Program-made: the position numbers and the translations under genes
Assembly: GCA_000708835.1 (NCBI GenBank)
Contig: DF237048.1
Location: 26,608 to 90,607 of the forward strand
DNA from: Klebsormidium nitens
Taxonomy: Eukaryota; Streptophyta; Klebsormidiophyceae; Klebsormidiales; Klebsormidiaceae
Direction: 5' to 3'
Length of the DNA stretch: 64,000 nucleotides
The notes under the pieces: model-generated
The model's input: only the letters and a program-made list of their open reading frames with translations
What the model was told of the DNA's origin: nothing
Database searches by the model: none
Part shown: positions 1 through 11,472 of the stretch, piece after piece
Layout: every line of letters starts with the position of its first letter
Position numbering within the stretch: position 1 is the first letter of the stretch

Positions 1-362
1 CCTTCTTGGTCATGGAATCATATAGGTACACCGAGCTTGTTAGGTAGAGCGTTGAAGCTGCTTCGGGGCCTCAAAGAAGCGATCCTGTGGCCACATTGTG
101 AGGCTTGGAAACTAAGCGCAGACCGCTTGGCTTGGAATTCTTGTGTAACATGTCGTACGCCAGAAATGACTGTCGCAACATACTGCTTTCAAGTTTGCAC
201 TGTTCTCTGCAGCCCGTCGATGAACGCAGGGTCGAGTTGCTTGCAGTGCTCAGTATATCTCGGTTAAGCACGGGGTCAGAGGCCGGGTCTGTGGGGCGAT
301 TGACTGTCCGACCCCTTCCGCATTGTCCTTTTAATGAGACGGTTTTGAGTTTTTGTGTACAG

Positions 363-2884
363 GGCTGCAAAGGAGAGAGTAGAGGAGGCCGCCGTCAAGG
401 AGCGTTCCGCTTCGATCAAGCTCGGCAAGGTGAATATTCACGCTATTGATGACGGGAATCCGAAAAGTTGCGGCACTTTCTGGTTTGCCAGTTCAAGTTT
501 CGAAACTCAAAGGTTCTGAACCGGGATGCGCTGCTGCTGGTCCCCGTTCTGAGTTCTTACCTCCTTCCCGCCCTCGATCAGAATGAATATCCATGGAAGA
601 TCGCGGAAGGTTCACATTTGCATCACCTGCATATACCTAGCCCATAGCGGGGCACTGAATGTGACCCCACTGCTGACAGGCGGCAGTCGAGGCGAGCCAG
701 ATCCGGAAACAGCTGGACGCCCAAGCGAACCGGAACAAGGAGCTGCTGTCCGAAAACGGACGGTGAGCCGTCCGCTTCCGTTCCACCTTTGGAGTAATTA
801 CTTTGTTCGCACAATCTGGCGGTTGACGGCAAAACGTCAGCAATGCGAGGTGGTTGACGAGAGTGGCAACAAATTCTCGATGAGTGACGGCGCGCTTTCG
901 GAGCGAGGTACGGACTGATGATCCGCTTTTGCCTGTACGAACTATTCTTTCTTTGGATCTTGCCCTCAGCCAAACGTCCAAGGTTCAAATCCGGTCATAG
1001 GCAGGTTATCTCTAAATCTCAAGAATGATAACGACCAGCCAAGAGAATATGAAGCTCCGACCAACACGGAAAACATAACCCAAAAAAGGACCAGCTCCGC
1101 AAACGAATCCTACCCGTCCCAGTACGGTTTCCTTGTCATCATTTTGGCTTATTGTTGCCTTTCTCGCGTTTGAGACTATGTGGGCCCATGTTCTCAACAA
1201 CCGACGTTCTTCCGGGCCTCGTGCGCTGCCGTGTACTCTGGCCATGACGACGAGGCTAAAATCTGGGTGCGGTAAAACTCGACTTGCTGTAAACATCCGA
1301 CTCGTTCGCAATCATACAAAGTGCTGCCCGTGCTGCGACCACCCGAGTGGTCAGTAACACGGTCAACGGACGAACCGAGGGTCGTTGCTTACGGACAGGC
1401 TTTACACGCGGTCAATTCGCACGCCTCACGTACAATTGTGCGCGCACTGACCACCCGAATGGGTAACAACGGAATCAAAGAACGAACCGAGCCTGACTGC
1501 TTACGGACAGGCCTTCCCTTCTTGCTTTCTGCGCAGCTTACAAGAAACGTGCGCGCTACACTTACCTAATCAGTCACGACGAGGTCAGAGAATCAGCCTG
1601 ATTTCAGGTCAGCCCTTGACCCGTGGTTTGGAGCAGGTTACAAGAGGAGGTGCGCGCGCTGCGAATCAACGACTGGGTCATCATCCCAACCCAGTTCAGT
1701 GCTTATCGTCTGCCCTTAACCCGTGGTTTCTGCGCAGGTTACAAGAGGAGGTGCGCCTGCTGCGGGCTACACTGGCACAAAGGGAAGTCCTGATTCGAGA
1801 CTTGAGAGAAGGCGTCGACACCAGCGCATCTGCGGAGGCGGAGATGAAGACCCTAGAAATCAGGTAAACCACAACCCATGTTAGACCAGAAACAGGTTTA
1901 AACAGGTCCGGTGTGCCGTTCAGCCTGGCAAGTTGAGCGCAGCCTAACTACTTTGCCGTGGGTACCGTGGCGGCCCTGGAGAGCCGGTTCCCGTTCCGTC
2001 CGGCAGGGCGTTATTAAGCTCAGACAGGGAAGCGGAGTCAATGGGGAACAGGCGACATCTTTTTGAAACGCAAAGCACGTGCAGCTCGCGGCCGATGAAC
2101 ATATTACGTGCGCGACCCAATCGAAGCCGAAGTCAACCATCTTCGCACCAACCGCCTTTCTGCGTTGTCGTTGTGTTGCTCTTGTCTCCTTTATCCTGGA
2201 GGAGGAACGGTGCGTTTTCAATTACTTTCGTCCGTTCGCAGACCAGAACGCCGGCAGACGTTGTGCCGCGAGAGTCGTTGAGGCGGGTCCTTGCCACTTG
2301 AAAAGACAAACGCCTTTTGAATCTCTTCTTTTGATCCGTTTCCCTGACCGCAGTCACGAAAAGAACGAGGAATTCGACAAGGCCACCTGTCGCGGACGCA
2401 AGCCCTCTGCTGTAGTCTCGACTTTCAAGGCTTGGACCTTGAGAGACCTATTTTCTTGAGAGACCTATCCAATCTTCTCGTAAGAGATTGCTGCCAGCAG
2501 AGTGACGGCTTATCCGCCGGTCTCGCGAACGCGTGTACACGCACACAGCGAGTATCGTGGTCAGCTTGCGCGCTTGGCAATCTCCTCTAGGAAATGCTGA
2601 CTAAAGTCCTTCTGATGTCTGCAAAGGAAGGAAAGAACCTAACCTCTTTCCGTTTTCGCTGCAGGCGGTCGCCTTCCGCGAGCAGTCTACCTGGCAAAGG
2701 CACGCCCCGCACGCCGTCCGGAGAGCGCTCCTCGACGAGGATCTCAATGAAGAAGCTGGGCGATGGTAGCGGGTTTGTCGACAAGCGTTGCACCGACGGC
2801 CAGCTTTCTGCGCGTTCCGTTGAGCCCGGGTTTGAGAGCGGAAAAGTTGAGCTGAGCCGGATCCCCGTTGCGGCAGCTGGCTAG
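363..2884 (+). CDS. C-terminal part of a coiled-coil protein (5' end outside window)
   Basis: Four exons join with agreeing phases: 363-429, 680-762, 1738-1863 and 2665-2884, ending in TAG. They give about 164 residues. The first three exons encode a charged heptad-like helix rich in Glu, Arg, Lys and Leu (for example LQEEVRLLRATLAQREVL), typical of a long coiled coil. The last exon encodes a basic Ser/Pro/Thr-rich tail (PGKGTPRTPSGERSS) without a recognisable domain. Donors are gtgaat, gtgagc and gtaaac, and acceptors are acag, acag, gcag and gcag. The head of exon 3 is duplicated at 1637. I do not recognise the family; a cytoskeletal or motor-associated coiled coil is possible but not shown. 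The gene is partial because upstream exons would lie left of position 1. The joins are inferred from frame and phase only. Confidence 0.6.
1337..1525 (+). repeat. direct tandem duplication, period 112 bp
   Basis: Two imperfect copies start with gaccacccga at 1337 and 1449. Both continue through cgaaccgag and cttacggacaggc. The pair lies in the intron before the 1738 exon of the coiled-coil gene. Confidence 0.6.
1610..1770 (+). repeat. duplicated intron end plus exon head, coiled-coil gene
   Basis: The segment cccgtggttt...gcag followed by GTTACAAGAGGAGGTGCGC occurs twice, with the exon boundary at 1637 and at 1738 (period 101 bp). Each copy has its own acceptor AG. Only the downstream copy continues into the full exon with a donor. 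Starting from the upstream copy shifts the frame, since 101 is not a multiple of 3, and reaches a stop after about 50 codons. The upstream copy is therefore probably a decoy, a poison splice site or a relic. Confidence 0.8.
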
Positions 2885-4438
2885 CGACGGTCACCCGGGG
2901 GAACGAAACGAAATGACAATACGAAAGCTTGAGAGGGCGCCTACGATCGATAAGGCGGGGAGAACTGAGCTGTTTCGTGTATAGGATGACCGGCCTGTCT
3001 AATTTGCAGTGCAGCCGGCTAGGTGCAGTAGGTGGCAAATATACTAATGTGCTCCTATATATAAACTATAGGTCTAAGTGGCAAGGGCGATCCTCGAAGA
3101 GATGCAGTGACGTCATGGAGGCAGTACTGCACACTTGATAAGATTCACCGGCATGCCCATCACACATTGACCGCTTTTACAAAAACTGAGCCGTTGCGAC
3201 TGGCGAGTTGCGTCAGTGCTTGCTTCACCGGTACTAACTCCTGGAAAGCAATTATTGGATGCGGTGCCAGTCCTTCCCGCGTACCGCGTGCTTCATTGCG
3301 CGATCAAAGGTTACGACTACCATCTTAGCGGGCTAGGTATAAACGAAATAAAGGTGGCGAGACTCGTCGGCGTGTACGATGTTTTAATTGCTTCTCTCCT
3401 ACATGCACTCGCGTATACACGGGTCGCCCGCATGCATGCCACTGATAGAAATGTTGACTGAGTACGGTCAGGTCCAGCTGCCGCCATGCTTATCTGCAGA
3501 CTGACCGCGCGCGCTCGATCCGACGTTAGTATCGTACGGTATTTGGCAAAAAGGGCCGCGGCCGGCGCGGAAGGTCTAAAGATAAGACGTGCTTTTGAAG
3601 GCGTCGATCAACATACCGCGAGCCTGCTAGAATGTTTAATGTTAGAGCACGTACACCGTGGCGCCAAACTCATTCATTCCAATCTCTGGCCGAGCCGCAC
3701 ATGCATGCTCATAGCAGCTTGATACGATGCGGTTTAAATGTGACGTCACATGCGCAGATGAATCTCCACAGCCGGAGCTTTCATACACGTTCCAAGTTGC
3801 ATCTTGGACGTGCTTCGCAATGACGTCTAGTCTTATTGATATGTTCGTCATCTTTCATGCTGCTTGGGTGTTGTAAGTGAGTCAAATCTGATCAGCACTG
3901 CGGCAGACAAGCCGGATCGCCTCCGCCTATAAGCAGGCACAATCAACAATCTATTGGTTCACAATCTATTTTAGCAACCTCGTTTCTAGCATTATTACTT
4001 CAACCCTTAACCTCTCTAGATGGACCAATTTGACGGCCCAAAGGCTGCTTATGCAGCAACGGAGCAGCCGTTACAACCTGCATGGACGCTAATATAAAGG
4101 CCAGAGCAGAGCCAGTAACTCTGACCTGATCCTTTGTGCAAGCGACCGCGCGCTACTGAACTTGTCCTACGCAGGCTTTGCTTGAAAATCTTTAGACGCA
4201 TAAGCTTTCTGGATGCTGGAGGGCGAGCCGGGGGACGTGGTCAAACGCCTGATTATTGGCTTGCTTCCCCTTTTGCACTTTCTTAATATGTTACAAAACT
4301 ACAACTCAAGATTAGTAACCCTCAGTCTAAACAACAAACAAGACTAACCCGTTAGTACGTACCCGCAACACCCAAACCCCAACCCAACCGAAAGGACAAC
4401 TCGTTTCCCTGTGCTCCCTAGTGAGAGTGCGTGCGAAA
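2885..4438. other. intergenic, no gene recognised
   Basis: This stretch lies between the end of the coiled-coil gene and the 3' end of the RING gene. Only short open frames without domain similarity are seen. A small direct repeat (ttcacaatctatt, twice near 3945-3970) is present. Confidence 0.5.
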
Positions 4439-5408
4439 TCACATCGACTTTGTCCTTGCAAGCGCGGTTGACGCAAGCGAGAGCTTCTCACGAAGCTCGT
4501 GGCCCCGGCTGTTCGCCACATGAGACCAGTATATCGCGTCCATCGTTCTCCCTGCCTCGTTTTTGGCGACCACTTGCTCTCTTTCGCCCACCTTCTGCGT
4601 CGCCCCCGGACACCCACACTTGCAGTACCGGCCGCTGATCGGGGCATCCAACAACTCGGAGGGGGGCGCATACAGGCCCCTAAATCGGGCGTCGCTCGGG
4701 GCGACCCTTGAGAGAGCGGGGCCTCCTGCGGCGTCGCCCTTATTTACCTCCCTCAGACGAGTAATTTCCAATGCTTCAAAAAAGTCGGAAGCGTCGCCCA
4801 AGCTCTGAGTGCGCCTGAGGACGTGGGGGCTGGGAGGCGCTCTCGCAAGCGGCTGCGGGTTCGGGCGGGGCTCGGTCACTTTCTGGAGGGTTCCCAAAGG
4901 CTGGGCAACGGGCCCCCCGAACGAGGAGATGCTCGAAGGCGCTGACTTCGGGTTGCGGGGCAAGTTGAGCTTGGGCGGCTTGGCGAGGGCAGCGCTTGGG
5001 GGGCTTCCGGGGGCCTTGTTTTCCGGCGCGCCGCCGGTGCGCGGGCCCCGGGGGCGGGTATCCGTGACAAAAGACGGCTCGGACAGGGGCCCCCCCAGAG
5101 TACGCGCGCGACCGCTCGCGCGCGGGTTGCGCGTGTGGGGGGGAGGTCAGGTGCGCCTTCCCGGGGGGGGGCGTTTCGAGGCCCCCGTCCACGCAGGCGG
5201 CCATCGGGTGGCGCGAGAGGCAGATCGGGCAGCGCACCGCGCGCAGGCGCGGGTTTGAGGGTTTATCCCCGCGCAGGTCGCCCTGCACGACCAGCTGCAT
5301 GCACGCCAGGTGGCAGAGGTAGCCGCAGTGCGGCGCAAAGAGCGTCTCGCCGCAGCTGAGGGGGCGCACGCAGATGGGGCACGCGGGGGCGCGCGCAGGG
5401 GAGGGGGC
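4439..5408 (-). CDS. variant RING-finger protein, frame interrupted
   Basis: Reading leftward from an acceptor ctcctgcag at 5409-5411, an exon opens with CPIC, then GETLFAPHCGYLCHLACM, then CPIC about 25 residues later. The spacing is that of a RING domain, but the usual His of CGH is Tyr (CGYLCHLAC), so zinc site 2 is atypical. The frame fails near a run of seven G at 5137-5143. One extra base there would join it to a long, protein-like Pro/Ser-rich frame that continues to a TGA at 4439-4441. That tail contains SLGDASDFFEALEITRLREV and ends near RGHELREKLSLAST. Either an indel in the homopolymer (assembly or real) or a short intron explains the break. Upstream exons were not found. A role as an E3 ubiquitin ligase is family inference only, and the gene may be a pseudogene. 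Confidence 0.4.
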
Positions 5409-8400
5409 CTGCAGGAGCGGAACGGAGTGAGGTTGGGAACGGAACCGGAGGGATAGGAAAAGGTCGTGTCGGAAGAAGAGAAAAGGTTATATCGTTCGGG
5501 GAGGAGAAGGGCCCTGTAATGAACGGACAAAGGAGGGTTTTGGTTGTGCGACAATATTTACTGGTTTCAGAAGAGTAGGTCTCCAACGCTGCGTCCGAAA
5601 AAGGGCCGCAAGAGAACAGGCTGGAGTTCAGAGGGGAAAGCAAAAAAGCGGAACGCGTTCGGACAAAATTGCCTGGTCAGGCGAACGGTGTCCTGCACAG
5701 AGAGGAGCTGCAAGAAGCAGATAAACTGAGCGTCGGAAGTCAAGCAAGGCAGAAAACAGAACCGTACTGATCGATTCAAAGCGGAGGCAATCTGAGAGAA
5801 TCTTGATCGCTGAGAGCGGACAAGAGTACAAAAAGTGGAAGCCAGAGCATCATTTGCGCTTGCAGGGCGCCTTCAACCGCAAGCTTAATACATAGATTAG
5901 GTTTACTGTGGTTTCTTCTTCTCCTTAATCTAACATAGTTACAATCTCCTCTGTGTCTTTTGGACGAGGAAGGTGATACCAGGATCTGAGACTTCCAAGC
6001 TGCGCAGAACGCTTAGTTCATGAAGCGGGCGCAGACCAAGTCGATGTGCATGGTCTATCAACGATGTTCGGACAGAGCAAACGATTCGGGTAAACAGGAT
6101 TCCGGTTGAGCACCACAAAGATTTTCTGAAGGCTTTCTAGAAATTTGCAACCTTCAAACCGAAACCAATTAATGCGGATGCCACATTTTCAATTGGGTGA
6201 CGGCGACAGAGATTAATTAAATAAAATTCGATTTATTTTTTTTGCTTTTTTTATTTAGCAGAGCCACAGCCTTTCAACAAAGACTGTTGGAAGACATTCG
6301 TTCATTTATACGGATACAGAATGGAAAATGATCAGCCAAGATAAAAAAAATTGCGTAGACGGTAAAATGAGGAGAGGAAAAAGGAGTAAGGAGTTTCCCC
6401 TGGAAACACTGAGTTGGGGGAAGGCAAAGCACGTCTGAAGACGAGTTCAAGGAGACAAAGACTATCAAATAGCCACTACTGTTTAAGCAAGCAAATAGGG
6501 AACTGCGTCAAAGTTTGAATGAGGCCAGATCATCTTTCCATCGGACCAACACACATTTATCTGGCTGAAAGGTCGAAAATTGAAGGGTTTTTCGACACTC
6601 TTATTCGAGACAGTCCACAGGAGATGATCTGATACATCATTTAGAAGGTGTTGTCACAAACAGCTGTCTCGGATTAGCAGTCTGCTTCAGTGACAGTACT
6701 AAAGAACGCAGGGTGCGCTCAATACTGAACACCCTCAGCGAGGCAATCGCAGAGCATTGAGGGAAACCTCCCCAGCATGGCTGCCTGCGATCTGAAATAC
6801 ACCCTCTCGGTTTTTATCTCTTGCTGTACTTATTTGAAAATTGAAGCAATGACAACTTTCGCTACAGGAGGCTGGATATGTAACAGCAATCTGAGTTGAG
6901 GAAGTTGGTCTTTTCCAGCTGCGAAACCCTGGCTGTAAAAGCGCTAATAGACAAACAAGATGGAGGCAGATCAGAAAGGCGCCTCACCTCAGACTTCCTT
7001 TCTCCGGCTACCAGTGTGGAGGAGAGCTCTGTGGGGAGCCATTTGGCCAAAGTGACGCTGGGGCGCTGCGAGGGCAACACAGAAACCCCCTGGGAAGTTG
7101 TCCTCAGCTTGCCCCCTCCATCTTCTTGCTGGCTACTTCCTTGAGTAGCTGAGAGGCTGCGGCCAAGCAATGGCTGGCCGGTGTCGCACATCTGGTGTCC
7201 AGTCATTCCTTGACTCTTCACTGCTCCCCTTGAGATCGTGTCTGTGAAGCGAAAAAGAGCAGCTTGATAGTCAGCTTTGCATGGCTGCTTCTTGCCTAGG
7301 TCTGATGTGGAGCGCATAGACTCTGAAATATTAATCTGAAACTGTGGAATGTAATCAAAGATGAAGTGGAGGTCAACCGGCAAGCTCTTCTCGTATGGAA
7401 GTTGAGAGGGTTTCGATCTGATTTGCCGGCAGATTTTAAATATTCATATTAGCTGTGCTTGTGCCAAAACATCATATCAGACTACAGGCACAAAATAGAT
7501 GTACTTCAGGTCAACCAAGGAACTCTCAATCAAAAGAGTACAACATCTATCAGGTCACAACCGAATCTTGATTATGAACTGCGCCAATGAGGACTTTCAC
7601 AGGTGCCAACAAAGAATGGTTTCTATACTTGTGAATGATGCCGGACTTTAACCTAGCATTGGCAGGCCCGTTGTGGCCAAGTAGCTGGCAAGCCTTTGAA
7701 GTGCTAAACTGGCGCATGCTTGAAACAAGCTGTCACTGAAACGTGCAATCAGTTCAGGGATTGTCCTTAGAGAGAATGGATTCAGGAACGAAGCAGAATG
7801 CCAGCCTATAGACACGCTGATGCGTAAGTGATATGAATTAATGCTCCATCTGGCAGGCAATAAACCAAGTATCCTCCCTCATTGGTATAAGAGCAAGAGG
7901 CTGGTCAACAAAGCAAGAACCAACAGACTCACCAACAGGCACCCCATGCTTCTGGCTCTCCACCACAAGCAGGAGGGACTTGAGCAGCAAGCTGTTTGCC
8001 ATAACTTCATGCCAGCAGGAAACTCAAGGGGCCGCTATAAGAATAATGTCGCAGACAGTGCTCCCCAGCACTCCTGCACAGAGCAGAAGCCCCTGTAATC
8101 CTGCATTTGGGGGGCACATGCTTAAAGAGGTGCGCTGAGCGGATTTTTATTGTCACTGAGCTGCTCATTGGAAGCCTACCGGTGCTGGAGAATCCCTTTT
8201 GAGATTGACGTCTGACAGTGAAGGTAAAGAATGCTTCCTGACCTGCCTACAATCTTCTCTTGCACGGCAAATGCTTGTGAACTCTGGGAGATGCAATGAG
8301 ACCAAGGCGTTCATTCTCGATTTCCGCAGGCTGGCAGACTTTGCCACCACCTATTTGTGGTCTGCAGCAGCTGACAGTGAGAGAGGCACGATTTGCAGAA

Positions 8401-9484
8401 ATATCTGATATTAGGTTCTCAATGCCCATGTGATATAGCAACGGAACTGAGAATTCCGGCAACCGAAAACCCCATGGTCAGCTGATCAGTCCGACTGCCT
8501 CATCTAAGGCATTTCAGTAAGCTTGGCAAATGTGACGTCTTTCATTGCAACTTGCACCACAGGTCCAGCCTCTTATACGATACTGTAGCTAGTACCTAAA
8601 CGCTTTCTGTCCGTCGTCAAAAGCATCAAAAGTGCCTTTTTTATTCAGCTGGATAGTAAGCTTGATGTTCCTGTCTGACCATCTGACAACGTTCTGATGT
8701 CATAATGCACGAGCTGTAGTACAGCTGTCGATATTGCGTTTAGCCGTGATCTCTGTCAGAAGGGATGTAATCCGCAGATTTGGTCTAACTGATTCTCAGC
8801 CTCAACTTTGCTGAAGCCTGGACTTGAGGTTGCACTACAATGTGATCAACGTGATCGAGCTGCCAGATCAGATATTTCTGAGCAACCTCTGACCTCATGT
8901 GCTTGATTGTCCATGTGGAGCCTGTTCGGCAGGCAATCATGGCTTCCTTATAAGCAGGGACTCATGGCGTGACGGTGAACGTTGTACCAAAGTACAGTAC
9001 TCAAACTTCAATACCGGTATGTCAAGCCTGCCAATCTGCCAGACTAGATTTATAGCTAGCTAATAGTAGCTTTTGTACGGGTTTTGTACGTGACCGGCAT
9101 TGACCTGCTCATCCATGCTCATCTTTGAGTGTGGACTTCCAAGCCTGCCAGCCTAATAGAAGACAGTTAACCTGTTCAGGCTTCTCAGTCGTCCGATGTG
9201 CGAATGGGCCATCATCGGCCGTCAGATGGAGAACCGTGGAGCACGACCGGACGACGCGCGATGACACCGGGGGTCCATGGGCCGGGCCCTTGTAAGTTTC
9301 TACCGGTCTGGGCGCGTGCCCGGCCCCTACTACGCCGACAACTGCGGTATGACCGAGCACTCTGCCTCGCGCTGTACCGTTGATGCAAAACGGACAAAGA
9401 AGCCAAACATTTTTGGGAATAGAATGCTCGTCGACGCAATGTGTATTAACAGGGCACTGCTCATAGAGCACAACCGAGTGACTT

Positions 9485-9535
9485 TGGTGGGGTTGGTGGG
9501 CGGGTTAGGGTGGGCTGGGGTGGGCTTTGGCGGAA
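9485..9535 (+). repeat. G-rich tract, possible G-quadruplex
   Basis: The plus strand holds a run of short G-tracts (ggtggggttggtgggcggg and following) separated by one to three bases, of the kind able to fold into stacked G-tetrads. Folding is inferred from composition. Confidence 0.4.
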
Positions 9536-9620
9536 CGACTTAGGGTGTTGGTTAGGTTTATGTCACTGTATTTAGGTTTGTAGTGTTGGTCGGAGGCTCC
9601 CGGGCCAGAGACCGTGCAGT

Positions 9621-9675
9621 GGTGGGTACCTTAGCTTGCAACGGTACTTGAAATCAAGCTTGCGCGGTACCCACC
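9621..9675. repeat. perfect 10-bp inverted repeat GGTGGGTACC / GGTACCCACC
   Basis: GGTGGGTACC at 9621-9630 is matched by its exact reverse complement at 9666-9675, with a 35-base spacer. It may be a hairpin or the remains of a small inverted-repeat element. No target-site duplication was identified. Confidence 0.5.
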
Positions 9676-10131
9676 TTTATTGGACGAGCGCCGACTTGCG
9701 TACAAGTCCGAAAAGAGTTTGGCTTCTTTGTACCCCTTGCACCGTTGATACAGCCAAACCGTAGCGTGCGGACGGAAGGCTCGTTCAGCTCACCAACGTT
9801 TTCACAACTGACGATCTAACGGCTTATATTCAGCAGCCAACCATAATCGAACAGTCATCCTGTCATCTGTTTTTCGCGCCACAAGCGGCAAAGCCTGTGT
9901 CACTGTCGGATGTGTGGGTATGCCGACCTACCTAGTTGACCTTCTTTCTGTTCAAGTTCAGAGTCTATCCTCATATTCGCGTTTAAATTTCTTACATCGA
10001 GGTATTGGAGGTCACTCTCGGAATTACTGAATACAAACTTGGTCAACAAGTGGCAGGCCCCGACGATTCACCAAGACTCGGGAAAGATTTCGACAGCGAA
10101 ACAGTCTCTCTGTCCAAATCCGGGCGATACC

Positions 10132-10138
10132 TATATAT
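10132..10138 (+). promoter_or_regulatory. candidate TATA box of the transporter gene
   Basis: TATATAT lies about 245 bp upstream of the ATG at 10384, compatible with a core promoter followed by a 5' UTR. This is a motif match only. Confidence 0.25.
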
Positions 10139-10383
10139 CCCCTCAGGGCACGAAGAATCCGGTGAAGTCAGGTAAAGTCTTGTGGAATGTTCCCATCGCT
10201 GCATGCCATGCAGTGCATGATGCACGATTTGACGGCAGGCTTTCAAAGTTCAGGAGGGGAACGCTCTACAGCGAGGGCATACTAGGTACCTAATGCGCAG
10301 CTCTTCAGCCAGGAGGGGTGCGCGAAAAGGTGGCGCATTTTGTAGGGAGGCAGCTCCTCTTTGCGCTTGATTGAGCTCACAAG

Positions 10384-11472
10384 ATGGGGCGGGGAAGCGG
10401 GTCCGGCGCCGGGAAGGGGCTCGCCCTCTCGGCCGCCCTGATGCAGAAGATTCTGCTGAGCTACCTGTATGTGTCGATCTGGATCGTGCTCAGCGCGGCG
10501 GTCATCCTGTACAACAAGTACATCCTGGACCGCAAGATGTACAATTTTCCATATCCCCTCACGCTGACCATGTTCCACATGGCCTTCTGCTCGTCCCTGG
10601 CTTTCCTTATCATTCGGGTTTTCAAATGGGTAGAACCGATTGGGTTGACGCGCGAGCAGTACATGGAGTCCGTCGTCCCAATCGGGGTGCTTTACGCGCT
10701 CAGCCTCTGGTTTTCCAACTCTGCCTACATTTATCTCTCAGTTTCCTTCATCCAGATGCTCAAAGCACTCATGCCGGTCGCTGTCTATTCCATCGGCGTG
10801 GTCTTCAAGAAGGAGGTCTTCAGCGTGGAGACCATGGCTAACATGCTGGGGATCTCAGTTGGAGTTGCAGTAGCCGCATACGGAGAGATCAGGTTCGACG
10901 TTTTTGGGGTGATCCTCCAGCTCGGGGCGGTGGCCACAGAAGCAACCCGGCTGATCCTTGTCCAGATCCTGCTAACCTCCAAGGGGTTGAAGCTTAACCC
11001 GATCACTTCCCTGTACTACATCTCCCCCGCCTGCCTAGCCTTCCTCACCATCCCCTGGGTCTTCATCGAGATGCCTCGGCTGCAGCAGATCGCCATGTGG
11101 CGGTTCGACCCGTTCGTATTCCTGTCCAACGCGTCCGTTGCTTTCGGGTTAAATCTCGCGGTCTTCCTTCTGATCGGCAAGACGAGCGCGCTGACCATGA
11201 ACGTGGCGGGGGTGGTCAAGGACTGGTTACTGATTGCCATTTCCTGGTTCCAATTCAAGGACCCTGTGACAAGCACCAATCTGTTTGGGTACAGCCTCGC
11301 GTTCCTGGGGGTCTGTGTGTACAACCACGCAAAGCTAAAGAAGGCCGTGCAGAAGGAGGCCTCCAGGAAGCCTGAGGGGGACGTGGAGAGGGCGGAGGCT
11401 GAGGAGAGGGTTCCGCTGAAAGACATGGGAGAGGACAAGCCGCTAGACTCCCGTGGTGGGGGCCAGAGTTGA
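10384..11472 (+). CDS. sugar-phosphate/phosphate translocator (TPT/DMT family)
   Basis: A single uninterrupted frame of 362 residues starts at ATG 10384 and ends at TGA. It matches the plant TPT-like family of the drug/metabolite transporter superfamily, close to Arabidopsis At3g17430/At1g48230-type proteins, along its whole length. Visible family blocks are [20 protein letters not shown] near residue 40, [20 protein letters not shown] near 120, [17 protein letters not shown] near 205 and [18 protein letters not shown] near 270. About ten hydrophobic membrane segments are followed by a charged C-terminal tail rich in Lys, Glu and Arg (about 45 residues). There is no transit-peptide-like N-terminus, so a Golgi or other endomembrane location is more likely than the plastid. 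The substrate cannot be read from sequence. The gene is intronless, unlike most of its neighbours. Confidence 0.95.
   Translation: MGRGSGSGAGKGLALSAALMQKILLSYLYVSIWIVLSAAVILYNKYILDRKMYNFPYPLTLTMFHMAFCSSLAFLIIRVFKWVEPIGLTREQYMESVVPIGVLYALSLWFSNSAYIYLSVSFIQMLKALMPVAVYSIGVVFKKEVFSVETMANMLGISVGVAVAAYGEIRFDVFGVILQLGAVATEATRLILVQILLTSKGLKLNPITSLYYISPACLAFLTIPWVFIEMPRLQQIAMWRFDPFVFLSNASVAFGLNLAVFLLIGKTSALTMNVAGVVKDWLLIAISWFQFKDPVTSTNLFGYSLAFLGVCVYNHAKLKKAVQKEASRKPEGDVERAEAEERVPLKDMGEDKPLDSRGGGQS

Larger units (their letters stand above)
5412..10383. other. long stretch without an assignable gene
   Basis: It may contain 5' exons or UTR of the RING gene on the minus strand and the promoter and 5' UTR of the transporter at 10384. 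Several open frames of 60-170 codons exist, the largest at 6862-7383 on the minus strand, but none has a recognisable domain or convincing splice context. Local structures are a perfect 10-bp inverted repeat at 9621/9666 and a G-rich tract at 9485-9535. Confidence 0.5.

Noticed and set aside
975-1000. ggttcaaatcc, a tRNA T-loop-like string
   Set aside because: No other tRNA parts in the expected positions.
6862-7383. 173-codon open frame on the minus strand
   Set aside because: No domain, no start or splice evidence; the opposite strand is also partly open.
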